50,103 bases of DNA from positions 226,372-276,474 of the forward strand of contig CAJNDS010002792.1 of assembly GCA_905221605.1 (NCBI GenBank), given 5' to 3'. Made by a program: the position numbers and the translations under genes. The notes under the pieces are model-generated. The model saw only the letters and a list, made by a program, of their open reading frames with translations, was not told the DNA's origin and made no database searches. The number at the start of each line of letters is the position of its first letter. Within the stretch, counting starts at the first letter, position 1. Source of the DNA: Symbiodinium natans (Eukaryota > Sar > Dinophyceae > Suessiales > Symbiodiniaceae). Shown piece by piece: positions 1-10,059 of the stretch.

Positions 1-136
1 TTCAGTATCCAACAGGGTGCAAGCGCTGCTAGGGATAGGGAATCGTGGGCAAAAGAGGGACTCTTGGCTTTTTGACCGACAACGCACCGTTCCCGAGTAG
101 AAGCCTGCACCCCCGGAATTCGAGATTGGTCATTTA

Positions 137-274
137 CTTGGAGGTTCAGGGTTTAGGGTTAAGGCATTAATTATGAACCCAATTCTGACTGTACCTATGA
201 GCCCCCTATCAGTCCTCTAAGTAGGTTACAAGTAGACTACGATTGGGGCTTTTCGGTACACATGAACTTCCAAG
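137..274. mobile_element. MITE family B, degenerate
   Basis: CTTGGAGGTTCAGG start and CATGAACTTCCAAG end, with interior CCAATTCTGACTGTACCTA. Two TTTAGGG units lie just inside the left end. Confidence 0.75.
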
Positions 275-2925
275 TAAGACCCCCACAAGCGTGCCTGACT
301 ACCATCCTCGTATAAGCCTTGCGGAGGATGTAAATACCCCGTTTAGGGTTTAGGGTCCATGTGCGTCTTTTCAGGAAGGGCATGAAGTGGCAGCCCAGAC
401 ATTAAGAGTGCCGCCGTGCACCAGACATGGTCTTCCGTCTTGGGGCAAACAAACTCTGCATCCCGCCAGAAAGCTGCTGGAACGGTCAAGAAGTTGTACC
501 AGGCTTCCACTTGCCTAAACCCCAAACCCCAAGCCCCAAGCCCCAAGCCCTAAACCCTAAACCCTAAACCCTAAACCCTAAACCCTAAACCCTAAACCGT
601 GGCCTCTGCCAAGCATGCACGGAGCACCAAGATGCCTGTTTCTTCCTCCATGCCTCAGAGTGGCCCTGTTCCTGACCCGTTTATACCATGCTGGACACAT
701 GCATCCCCACGCCCTGGGTTTAGGGTTTAGGGTTTAGGTTTAGGGTTTAGGGTTTAGGGTTTAGGGTTTAGGGTTTAGGGTTTAGGGTTTAGGGTTTAGG
801 GTTTAGGGTTTAGGGTTTACCCTCAACCCGAAACCCCAAAGCACTGTCTTCCAACTACCCATGAGCCTTTCAGTATGGCTCTTGCACTGAACCGAGAGAA
901 AGCGCCAAGCCCCATGAAGGAGCGATTGGGGTTCAGGGTCGACATTTCGGGCCCCTCAGAGCATGCAGAAAAGCCACGAAGCTCCTGGCATCAAACTGGG
1001 TTCCCACTAAAACAACAATTACCACCTCGCCTCACCAAGCTCAAGAAGGCTGCCACTTAATGTAAAAATCGTGTAATCCCCCCCAAGGCCCCAAATGCCC
1101 ATAGCCGCAACGGAGAAGAAAGCCCTAAACCTAAAACCGGAAGCTCCTAACCACCCAAAACACACCAACCCTGAACCTTCAACTCCCCACCTCAAATCCT
1201 CACCCTCCCCCCCCCCCCCCCCCAAACCCGAAACCCGAAACCCGAAACCCTAAACCCTAAACCCTAAACCCTAAACCCCCGAACGCCCTCCCTCACCCCA
1301 AGAGGCCCCGGGCTGGCCCAACTTGAGCGCGGTGATGAAGAAGCGCCTGGCTGAGATGCCCCCGAGCCCCCATGAGCCGTTTTAGTGGGGTTTAGGGTTT
1401 AGGGTTTAGGGTTTAGGGTTTAGGGTTTAGGGTTTAAGGTTTAGGGTTTAGGGTTTAGGGTTTAGGGTTTAGGGTTAGGGTTTAGGGCTAAGCTGGTTGT
1501 CAAGCCAACCAACATCCTGAAGCTCCCTTCCCTCCCTTCCCTCCCAGTCATTTCGCAGCTATTTGGATAAAAACACCCCTCTAATACTAAAAAACACATT
1601 TCGAGTTTCTTTCTCCACTGTTTCTTTTGGGGGGGAGGGGGGGTATTCTTTGGGGGAAGGGCGAGACTCCGAGAAAGGCCGTAGACTCATCGACAAACGC
1701 CCGTACGCAAAGAATGGGGTTTACATTCGGGGTTCGGCCCGGGTTTAGGGTTTGGGGTTTAAAATTTGGAGTTTACGGGTTGCGGTTTGGGGCTTCTGAG
1801 GCTTCACTCTCTCCTCCTGGACCAGAACCGACCCAACGTCCCAGGGACGTGTTCCTAAACCCTAAACCCTAAACCCTAAACCCTAAACCCTAAACCCTAA
1901 ACCCTAAACCCTAAACCCTAAACCCTAAACCTATTATCTAACGATCGCGTCAGGCCTCGAAACTGGGACTGGAAGTTGCTTTGCTAACCCAAAACCCTAA
2001 ATTCTAAACCCTAAGAATCAGGGGCCTACTTTTACTTTGGGATGTTCCCCCTTCTACGAGCAGTCCTTTCTATACGGATGTAGCACCCCCTATGAAAATC
2101 CCTATAAAGGACTGCTAGTATAAGGGGAAACATCCCAAGGCCTGCTCTGGGTCCTCGAAAGAAAAAGGAGGGAACCTTCCCCTGAGGTCGACAGCCCTTC
2201 GAGCCTAAACCCTAAACCCTAAACCCGAAACCCTAAACCCTACATGTCAAGGCTTTTGTGGAGCTCCGCCCCGTTTCGGGGGTTGGGGTTTAGGGTTGAG
2301 GCTCAGGGTTCGGTAGGGCTCAGGGTTTAGGATTTAAGGTTTAGGGTTAAGGGTTTAGGGGGTTTGTGTCGTGGGCCCTTCTGCTGCTCTTGAGACTACG
2401 GAACTGATACCATGTTGCACTCCATCACAGACATCAAATGTGGGCACTTCCTTGCTGGCCATCCTGCCCCTGCCCTATGCCCTAAGCCCCAAGCCCCAAG
2501 CCCTAAGCCCTAAACCCTAAACCCTAATTAGGCCCAAAACCCTGAACCTCAACACCTCAAACCAGTCGCTTCCAACAAGGAGCCCTAATTTAGGGCCCAA
2601 GTACATACTATGCACGTACAGGGCTTTAGGGCTTTGAAACAATCCCCCGAATCCCTAAACCCTAAACCCTAAACCCTAAGCCCTAAACCCTAAACCCTAA
2701 ACCCCTAAACCCTAAACCCTAAGTTTGCGAGCAAACTTAGGCACAACGCGCCACCACTTTGTCCGTGGCGTGCGGCTGGGGTGGCTCCAAGTCCTGCACT
2801 GTGGCACACGCCACTCATGGGGTAGTCGTCGATCACTCGCCCTAAACCCTAAACCCTAAACCCTAAAACCCTAAACCCTAAACCCTAAACCCGAAAACCC
2901 TAAACCCAAAACCCTAAAGCCCTAA

Positions 2926-3015
2926 ACCATGATGCTCGAGCTCTGACAGAGGGATAGGGCCCTCCAGCCACCCAGCATCTGAAGAGCAGCCGCGTCCAGC
3001 TCTCGCAGAGGCAGG
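2926..3015 (-). CDS. Candidate exon, minus strand
   Basis: Open segment with LPLRELDAAALQMLGGWRAL; helical, protein-like composition. Lies between two TTTAGGG arrays. No family recognised. Confidence 0.2.
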
Positions 3016-3399
3016 GCTTGGGGTGCAGGGTTTCAGGGCTTCAGGGTTTAGGGTTTGGGGTTTAGGGTTTAGGGTTTGGGGTTTAGGGTTTAGGGTTTAG
3101 GGTTTAGGGCCCCTGGGCTTTTCTGGGCTCGGGCTGGATTTCGAAGTAAAACCCCCAAAAGCATCTGGGACGAGTCGACCATCCACCCTGAATAGGGAGG
3201 CTGCAATGATACACTTATAGGGTCTAGGGTATACCTAAACCCCAAACCCCAAACCCCAAACCCCAAACCCCAAACCCTAAACCCTAAACCCTAAACCCGA
3301 AACCTAAACCTAGGGATCTCTCATCTCTAACTTTGGCAGGTGGTGCTCGATGGTCTGGCGCTTCCCGTTGAGCATCGCCAGCGCCTGATGCCAGCTTGG

Positions 3400-3745
3400 G
3401 GGTTTAGGGGTTTAGGGGTTTAGGGTTTAGGGGTTTAGGGGTTAAGGGTTTAGGGGTTTAGGGTTGAGGGTATTTAGGGTTTAGGGGTTTAGGGTTTAGG
3501 CGTTGAGGGGTTTAGGGGTTTAGGGGTTTAGGGTTTAGGGGTTTAGGGGTTAAGGGTTTAGGGGTTTAGGGTTGAGGGTATTTAGGGTTTAGGGGTTTAG
3601 GGTTTAGGCGTTGAGGGGTTTAGGGGTTTAGGGGTTTAGGGGTTTAGGGGATTAGGGGATTAGGGGTTTAGGGTTAAGGGGATTTAGGGTTTAGGATTTC
3701 TAGGGTTTGGGAGTTTAGGAGTTTAGGGGTTTGGGGGTTTAGGGA
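3400..3745 (+). repeat. Higher-order array of TTTAGGGG variants
   Basis: TTTAGGGG, TTTAGGG, TTAAGGG and TTGAGGGTA units combine into a higher-order unit of 108 bp; the marker TTGAGGGTATTTAGGG recurs at 3464 and 3572. Two near-identical copies, then decay. Confidence 0.8.
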
Positions 3746-3975
3746 TTTGGTTCCTAAACCCTAAGCCCTGCATGGTTCACGGTTTGGGCTTCGGGCTTCG
3801 GGTTCTGGTTAGTGTCGAAGCCGAAGCCCTGTTCATAGCCTAACTCCTGAACTGTACAAGTGGTTAGTGTTTAGGGCTTCGGGTTTGGGGACCCAAACCC
3901 TAAACGCTAGGCCGGTCTTTGGATGCTCCTCTCTGTGTTGTGGGCATTACAGCGATTTTGGCGGGGCTCTCTGTG

Positions 3976-4147
3976 ACTTGTCTTAACCTGAAGGCTCCAA
4001 TGTGGTTCCTTTTCGGCTTACATTATAGGGACTCCTAGGATCCTTTGAACAAACATATCACCACCCCACCCCAAAAAAAGCAAAGTGTATCATGTAAAGG
4101 GAATGATACTTCATGTTGTGGGGCTGGAGGTGAGGCGGAGAATCTTG
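3976..4147 (+). repeat. Duplicated flank of MITE A (inverted copy at 37018-37225)
   Basis: From CTTGTCTTAACCTGAAGG to GGCGGAGAATCTT this segment matches the reverse complement of 37018-37225 with small indels. The shared DNA stops at the MITE end on both copies. Confidence 0.85.
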
Positions 4148-4267
4148 CAGGGTGGGGCCCCCTTACTATACTAACTGTAGTTAAGGGACTTATAACCTAA
4201 CTTAGGGTCCTTATAACCCAATTTAGGGCCCTTATAACTCTACTTATAACTAGGGGGCCCCACCCTG
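4148..4267 (+). mobile_element. MITE family A, 120 bp
   Basis: Terminal inverted repeat CAGGGTGGGGCCCCC. Flanks TG (left) and TA (right) suggest a mutated TA duplication. Same length and nearly the same sequence as copies at 7701, 27640 and 36898. Confidence 0.88.
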
Positions 4268-4350
4268 TAGGTGTGCTGCAGCTCAAGAAAATGGGGCCCA
4301 TGTTGACACCTAGACCCCCCCCAAATTGTTCGGTGAAGAGACACGAACTA

Positions 4351-4477
4351 CAAGGAGGGGCCCCCCCATAGTTATAAGTAGAGCTATAAGGACCCTAAAA
4401 ATTGGGATATAAGGATCCTAACTCACATTGTAAGCTTCTGAACTATAGTTAGTATAGTAAGGGGGGGCCCCTCCTTG
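4351..4477 (-). mobile_element. MITE family A relative, 127 bp
   Basis: TIR CAAGGAGGGGCCCCC, TA on both sides, and an interior clearly related to family A (AGTTATAAGTAGAG, AGTTAGTATAGTAAGG) but diverged. Confidence 0.85.
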
Positions 4478-4865
4478 TAGACCAGAAGTGAACATCAACC
4501 TCGCTGATCCGGACACGCCTGATGGTGTGTGGCGAGCGCTTGCTGGTAGTTTCCTAGGCAAGAGGCGCACGAGGTTGACTAAACCCTAAACCCTAAACCC
4601 GAAACCCTACAAAGAACTTACTGCCAAACCATGAGCTGCACCCACGATCCACAGGGTCTCTCAAAGCCCTCGCTGCTCAGTGCACGCAGCCCGTGTGTGC
4701 ACTCCAAATGAGGGTTCAGGGTTTAGGGTTTAGGGTTTAGGGTTAGGGTTTAGGGTTGAGGGACTATGAAGGGCACCGCTGTGTTCTGAACGACCTCACT
4801 ACGGATGAAACATGCCCTGTTGCGCCCGCCTCCTGTACCCTAGCCCTGTATGTTAGGTGGTCTTA

Positions 4866-4962
4866 CTTGCAGGTTCAGGGGCACTGATGACCCCAATTCT
4901 AACTGTACATATAAACTCCTCTAAATAGGCTTTAAGCAGACTGATACTTGGGTTCAAACCCA
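4866..4962. mobile_element. MITE family B, 3'-truncated by a telomere array
   Basis: Begins CTTGCAGGTTCAGG and shares CCAATTCTAACTGTACATA with the 137 copy, then stops where the CCCTAAA array (from about 4966) begins. Confidence 0.7.
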
Positions 4963-6180
4963 AAACCCTAAACCCTAAACCCTAAACCCTAAACCCTAAA
5001 CCCTAAACCCTAAACCCTAAACCCTAAACCCTAAACCCTAAACCCTAAACCCTAACCCTAAACCCTAAACAACTAATACCTGGGTCACCCGGTGAGACGG
5101 AAGGACTCGGCTTCCAGCGCAGATTGTCTCGGAAGGTCCTGAGTGCGATCAAGGGTTAAGGGTTTAGGGTTTAAAGGGTGTAGGGTTTAGGGTTTAGGGA
5201 TTGAGGGATTTGGGGATTTAGGGTGTAGGCTTTAAAGGGTGTCGGGTGGGTGTAGGGTTTAGGGTTCGGGCTTCTCAAGGTTTCATGACTCTCAGCCCTA
5301 CCTGAAGGCGGCTCTAATGAAGTTCCATCGTGGGGGGGGGGGGGGGGGGGGGTAGTTCTAGGGCATTCCAGCATACTACCCCAAAAGGGTACTACATAGG
5401 AGCCGTTGGGTAAGCCGTCAACCCCAGAGCCTGAACCAAAAAACAGACTCCAGGTAAAGCCGTGGTGTATTAGTGTACGTGGGCCAGGAAGAACAGGGTT
5501 TAGGGTTTAGGGTTTCGGGTTTAGGGTTTAGGGTTTGGGGAATGCTGCCTGGACAGAACAAGTAAAAGTCCTTTGACATTAACTATGAAACCGATCAAAC
5601 CGATCAAACCCCGAAACCCTGAAACGTGCAATCGTAGGCTCCTTCATCAAGTGTGGTTTCAGCTTTGCGTGTGTGTGGCATAAATGGGACCTGGACCTCA
5701 CCAGTTCAACGTGCTGACCCCATGATCCTCCTCCGACTCTAAGCACATGATAGTCCAAGGGGTTTAGGGCTTAGGGTTTTAAGTGTAGGGGTCCAGCTAG
5801 GAAAGCCCGAAAGCCCTAACCCCCTAAACCCTAAACCCTAAACCCTAAACCCTAAACCCTGAACAGCTTTGAGTTGCTTTGAGATTCTTCTGCACAGGGG
5901 CATCAGCGGCCGGGGGCGAGAGCAAACCCTCCCCCGGTGAAAAGCTGTGCATGGCGCGAGGGTCTCACACGGACACGGGGAGAGGAGGGGGGTTTAGGGT
6001 GTAGGGTTTAGGGTTTGGGGTTTAGGGTTTAGGGTTTCGGGTTTCGGGTTTAGGGATAGGGGTGGTTCATATGTCCGGATGTTGGAGCCGTGTGGGGCCG
6101 ACCCTGAACCCTTTTCAAAGGCCCAAACTGGCTGGTTCTTAGTAGGGCATGAGGGAATTAGGGCCCTATAAAAACACGGC

Positions 6181-6292
6181 TTAGGGTTCAGGGTTCAGGG
6201 TTCAGGGTTCAGGGTTCAGGGTTCAGGGTTCAGGGTTCAGGGTTCAGGGTTCAGGGTTCAGGGTTCAGGGTTCAGGGTTCAGGGTTCAGGGT
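6181..6292 (+). repeat. (TTCAGGG)16 homogeneous variant block
   Basis: Sixteen units of the variant TTCAGGG in a row, passing directly into canonical TTTAGGG at about 6290. Confidence 0.92.
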
Positions 6293-6767
6293 TTAGGGTT
6301 TAGGGTTTAGGGTTTAGGGTTTAGGGTTTAGGGTTTAGGGTTGAGGGTTTAATTAGGGTTTAGGGAAAGGGTATATATTCAGGGCCCTCATCCCTCATTC
6401 CCTGCTAAGAACCATGGGGTAATGGGCGCACGAGCTGCAATTTGGTTCGTGTTCCCCCCTCCTCCCACGCGCCGCCCAAGCTAGGCTTCGGATGTTAGGG
6501 CTTCGGACGAGCTTTGGCTCCAGGAATTTCGGCAGCCTACACACTCAACCCCTGAACTGTAGCCCTAAACCCTAAACCCGGGACCCTAAACCCTAAAGCC
6601 TAAACCCCAAACCCTAACCCTCAACCCCTAACTCCTGAGATCATAACCGAAGAGGCTCCAGGGGATACCCGACAGAGTCACGGTTTAGGGTAAAGTTTTC
6701 GGGTTTGGTGTTGTTGAAGCCGGGGGGGGAGGACATTGATATCCATACGAAGCGGAGGGTGAAGGGC

Positions 6768-6818
6768 ATCTTTCCCAGGGAGAACAACTCTGGGGTCTTG
6801 AGCAGATTTAGGGTTTAG
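6768..6818 (+). repeat. Dispersed duplicate, copy 1 (copy 2 at 8728)
   Basis: GGCATCTTTCCCAGGGAGAA through CTTGAGCAG, followed by TTTAGGG. The same unique piece with a telomere tail recurs at 8728-8783. Confidence 0.8.
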
Positions 6819-7354
6819 GGCTTAGGGCTTAGGGGCTCAGGATTTTGGGGGAGCAGGGGGGGGGGGGGTTAGTCTCCGAAGCACCTCCCAAATCATGGGC
6901 ATCCGGGGTGTTAAAATCATCATGCGCTCCATCTGACGCCCTGTCGTCGAGCGTTGTGGTTGAGGGGGGAGGGGTTTAGGGTTTGGGGTTTAGGGTTTAG
7001 GGTTTGGGGTTTGGGGTTTAGGGTTTCGGGTTTAGGGAAGCATATGCCTACTCTGGGCCCGAGGGTTCGGTTTGATTCCTCCGCAGTTCAGGTTGAGGGC
7101 TTAGGGTTTAGTGTTTAGGGTTAGGGTGTGGGGTTTAGGGTCGGGACAGCATGGGACAGCAGCGCACACACCCAGGATATCTGGACCTTTCGAAATTCGC
7201 GCTGGGATTTCCGGGATGCCAGACAGGCTTTATCCCGGTCCCAGGCTCCTCCTTGGCCAGAGAAAAACAACCTTGGGCATGCGCGAGTTGTCCGATGAGA
7301 TCTCACAAGGCTCCGGCACAGACCTCTGCCGACTGGCTGTGACTAAGGAAGTAA

Positions 7355-7473
7355 GCTAGGTTGCTCAGAAACCTAGGAATAAAAAGGGTGCCCTTTTTTT
7401 GCTTAACAGGGGTTTATAAGGGAACCTAAACTCACAAAAAAGGGAATAAGGGTACTACTGGGCATCCTAGTAA
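7355..7473. mobile_element. MITE family D
   Basis: CTAGGTTGCTCAG ... CTGGGCATCCTAG with interior AGGGTGCCCTTTTTT and GGTTTATAAGGGAACC. Confidence 0.7.
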
Positions 7474-7700
7474 CGAGGGCATGAAGTTCCCGAAATAAGC
7501 TTCACGGGGGGGGACATCAGGTACCGAAATCCCGACTTCCCAATGAAGAACTAGTAGCTCAGCTGTACGTAGTGCAGTTAAGGCTTGGCAGAAGTGTGTG
7601 CCAGTCACCGTTTCAAACGAGGCGCGGGGCAACGAATTCTCTTTGGGATGTTCCTGCGACTTGGGATTTCGGCATCCTAAGCTCCTCTACGATACTGCTA

Positions 7701-7820
7701 CAGGGTGGGGCCCCCTAGTTATAAGTAGAGTTATAAGGGCCCTAAATTGGGTTATAAGGACCCTAAGTTAGGTTATAAGTCCCTTAACTACAGTTAGTAT
7801 AGTAAGGGGGCCCCACCCTG
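7701..7820 (-). mobile_element. MITE family A, 120 bp
   Basis: Perfect TIR CAGGGTGGGGCCCCC and TA on both sides, as for Tc1/mariner-like MITEs. Orientation is opposite to the 4148 copy. It abuts a family-C copy at 7821, so it inserted at or near that element's end. Confidence 0.9.
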
Positions 7821-7926
7821 TAAGGGTCCATGTGCCTAAAAAGGGAATACTGGGGCCTTAAAGCACCTCCTATTTAGGGACTTGAGGGCCCAAGTACGGA
7901 ATAATGAGGTACATCGATCCTTAGGG
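7821..7926. mobile_element. MITE family C
   Basis: Palindromic ends TAAGGGTCCATGTGCCT and AGGTACATCGATCCTTAGGG with interior GGGCCTTAAAGCACCTCCTATTTAGG. Confidence 0.65.
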
Positions 7927-8727
7927 AATGTTGGCGTACGATTTAAAAAAATATCATCTTGTTCCTTATTGGGTTTAGGGTTTAGGGTTTAGGGTTTAGG
8001 GTTTAGGGTTTAGGGATACTCATAAACATAACAATGGCCCAGGAGAGGGTTGGATTGGCTTGAACGTCGCAAGAGCAACCGCCTTCTGGCGAGACGATCA
8101 AAAAGTTAAAATCGACATTCCAATTGGCCCATTTTTCAAAACCCCGAAACCCTGAAGCCATAAACCCAAAGCCTTAAGCTGTGCAGTTGTGGGTGCGGGA
8201 ACGAAAGCTCTTTATTTAAGGGACCCTCGGTTAGGTGATGTAGGGGCTGCTTAGGGTTTAGTCAAAAACCCTAAACCCAAACCCGAAGCCCGAAACCCTA
8301 AAGGATAGACAGGGTAGTGGACTGTGGGCTGCTTGGGGGCGGCCCCTTCCGTTTCGCCCTGAAAAAGGGAAGAAGCACCCTCAAAGACCTAAGCAAGACC
8401 CGCAGGCAGAAATAGTGAGGAATTAGGGTTTAGGGTTTAGGGTCTTGGGTTTAGGGTTTGTGGACATTTGGGATGCAGGTTACGTTTCGACTTTGAGGCT
8501 AAGCACATCTAAGCACTGACGGGAATTTGAAAGGAGGATCCGGGATAGCACGCGACCCTAAGCCTGATAAATCCTAGACTCTAGACTATTAGACCCTAAA
8601 CCCTAAGCCCTAAGCCCTAAGCCCGAAACCCTAAACCCTAAACCCTAAACCCTAAACCCGAAACCCTAACCCTAAACCCTGATGGGCTCAGAAGTCTGAA
8701 GCTGACATCTCCAATGTCCTGGACTGG

Positions 8728-8783
8728 GGCATCTTCCCCAGGCAGAACAACTCTGGGGTCTTGAGCAGGTCTAGGGTTTAGGG
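8728..8783 (+). repeat. Dispersed duplicate, copy 2
   Basis: Matches 6768-6818 with few changes and is likewise followed by TTTAGGG. Confidence 0.8.
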
Positions 8784-8913
8784 TTTAGGGTTAGGGTGAT
8801 CCCAGACTTGTTCTCCAGCGAGGGATCTGAGCAAAGGCCCAAAGCACCCTGCTCGAAGTGTCTCAACGACGCAAGCTCTGGCGCCCGCGATCGCATGCGG
8901 TGAATAAACCTTC

Positions 8914-9064
8914 GATTCGCCACCGCCGTCTGGCATGTCGAAGTTTCTGCTTCTTGGGTTTAGGGTTTTGGGTTTGGGGCTTCAGGGTTTAGATTCGCCA
9001 CCGCCGTCTGGAATGTCGTAGTTTCTGCTTCTTGGGTTTAGGGTTGAGGGCTTAAGAGTTTAGA
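8914..9064 (+). repeat. 78-bp tandem duplication
   Basis: GATTCGCCACCGCCGTCTGG begins at 8914 and again at 8992; each copy ends in degenerate TTTAGGG repeats. Confidence 0.88.
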
Positions 9065-9341
9065 TTTGGTAGACTTTGTGGCGGGATTGCTTTTTTTGTG
9101 TGTGGGGGGGGGGGGGGGGGGGGGAGGAGCGGCAGTGGTGGGGTTGGAGCCCTGAACCCTAAACCCTATAACCCTAAACCCTAAACCCTAAACCCTAACC
9201 CTAAACCCTAAACCCCAAGCCCGAAATCCTGTGCCAGAAGACGTCTTGGCCAGAAGGTGTTTTGTTTGTCACAAAAGCCGACCCCGCAGTGCCAGGGAAC
9301 TGGTAGCCACATCTTGTCCTACTCCCTGAAGCCCTGAAGCT

Positions 9342-9374
<33 letters not shown>

Positions 9375-9950
9375 GGATATATGCATACATGCATATCCTT
9401 AGCGTTTGGGGTTTAGGGTTTAGGTTTTAGGGCTTAGGGTTTAGGGTTTGGGGTGAGTTTTGGGTATGTATATATATATATATGGTCAGTTCTCTAAATT
9501 CGGGTTTTGGGGCACCCTCAATAAGAGGGGCCGCCTTATAATCAGGAGCCAAAAAAGGGGCCATATCTTAGAGGAGTGACCACATATACATATATATATA
9601 TATATATATAAGTATACATACATGTATATATATATATATACTAGCTAACAAAAGGTAGGTGTACCCCTCAATTGAACCCCTAACATGAAGGCTGCAAGGG
9701 GCAACCGCCTAACACATGAAGTCCAATTCCATGAGCCTGAAGCTTCCCCTGAACATCGATTTAGGAATTTAGGGTTTACAGGGTTTATATAGGGGTTTAG
9801 GGTTAGGGTTTAAGGCAGAAATTTAGGGTTTAGGGTTGAGGGATTAGAGTTTGCTGCTAGCGGCTAGCCGGGCACCAGCTCCCGCAAGAACGCACTACCA
9901 GGTCAGCGCAAACAAACCTATCCCCGTACTTCCAGAGACCTAATAGCCAG

Positions 9951-10059
9951 CCCTAAGGTTCCATGTACCTCATTACTATGTACTTGGGCCCTGAAGCCGC
10001 TAAATAGGAGGTACTTTAAGGCCCAAGCATTCCCTATTTAGGTACATGGACCCTCAGGG
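9951..10059. mobile_element. MITE family C
   Basis: TIR CCCTAAGGTTCCATGTACCT against AGGTACATGGACCCTCAGGG; 109 bp. Confidence 0.75.

Larger units (their letters stand above)
1..3400. other. Telomere-repeat patchwork
   Basis: TTTAGGG-type arrays at about 548-598, 717-818, 1238-1277, 1388-1488, 1857-1930, 2656-2722, 2839-2930, 3045-3110 and 3238-3302, in both orientations, separated by unlike unique segments. An 18-C run lies at 1206-1223. Apart from the MITE at 137 and a weak exon candidate at 2926 I recognise no gene. Confidence 0.8.
4480..7354. other. Patchwork with telomere arrays and poly-G
   Basis: Arrays at about 4580-4608, 4710-4755, 4966-5070, 5494-5535, 5824-5862, 6290-6360 and 6972-7034; a 21-G run at 5332-5352 and a 14-base G run near 6855. 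Unique segments such as 4500-4580 and 4765-4850 are open in one or more frames, but I cannot assign them. Confidence 0.7.
7930..9950. other. Patchwork with telomere arrays, poly-G and (TA)n
   Basis: Arrays at 7971-8015, 8590-8682 and 9150-9210; a 20-base G tract at 9104-9124; (TA)n at about 9340-9375, 9468-9483 and 9590-9640, the last two flanking a palindromic segment (GGTCAGTTCTCTAAATTCGG). No gene recognised. Confidence 0.7.

Noticed and set aside
1-600. Chromosome end / true telomere
   Set aside because: No terminal array in one orientation; arrays in both orientations occur throughout with unique DNA outside them.
2735-2840. Minus-strand RVIDDYPMSGV as a reverse-transcriptase fragment
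   Set aside because: Only a short resemblance to a LINE-type RT motif; nothing else of RT is nearby.
4494-4580. Plus-strand open segment (ADPDTPDGVWRALAGSF) as an exon
   Set aside because: Both strands are open over a short span; no partner exon or motif supports either reading.
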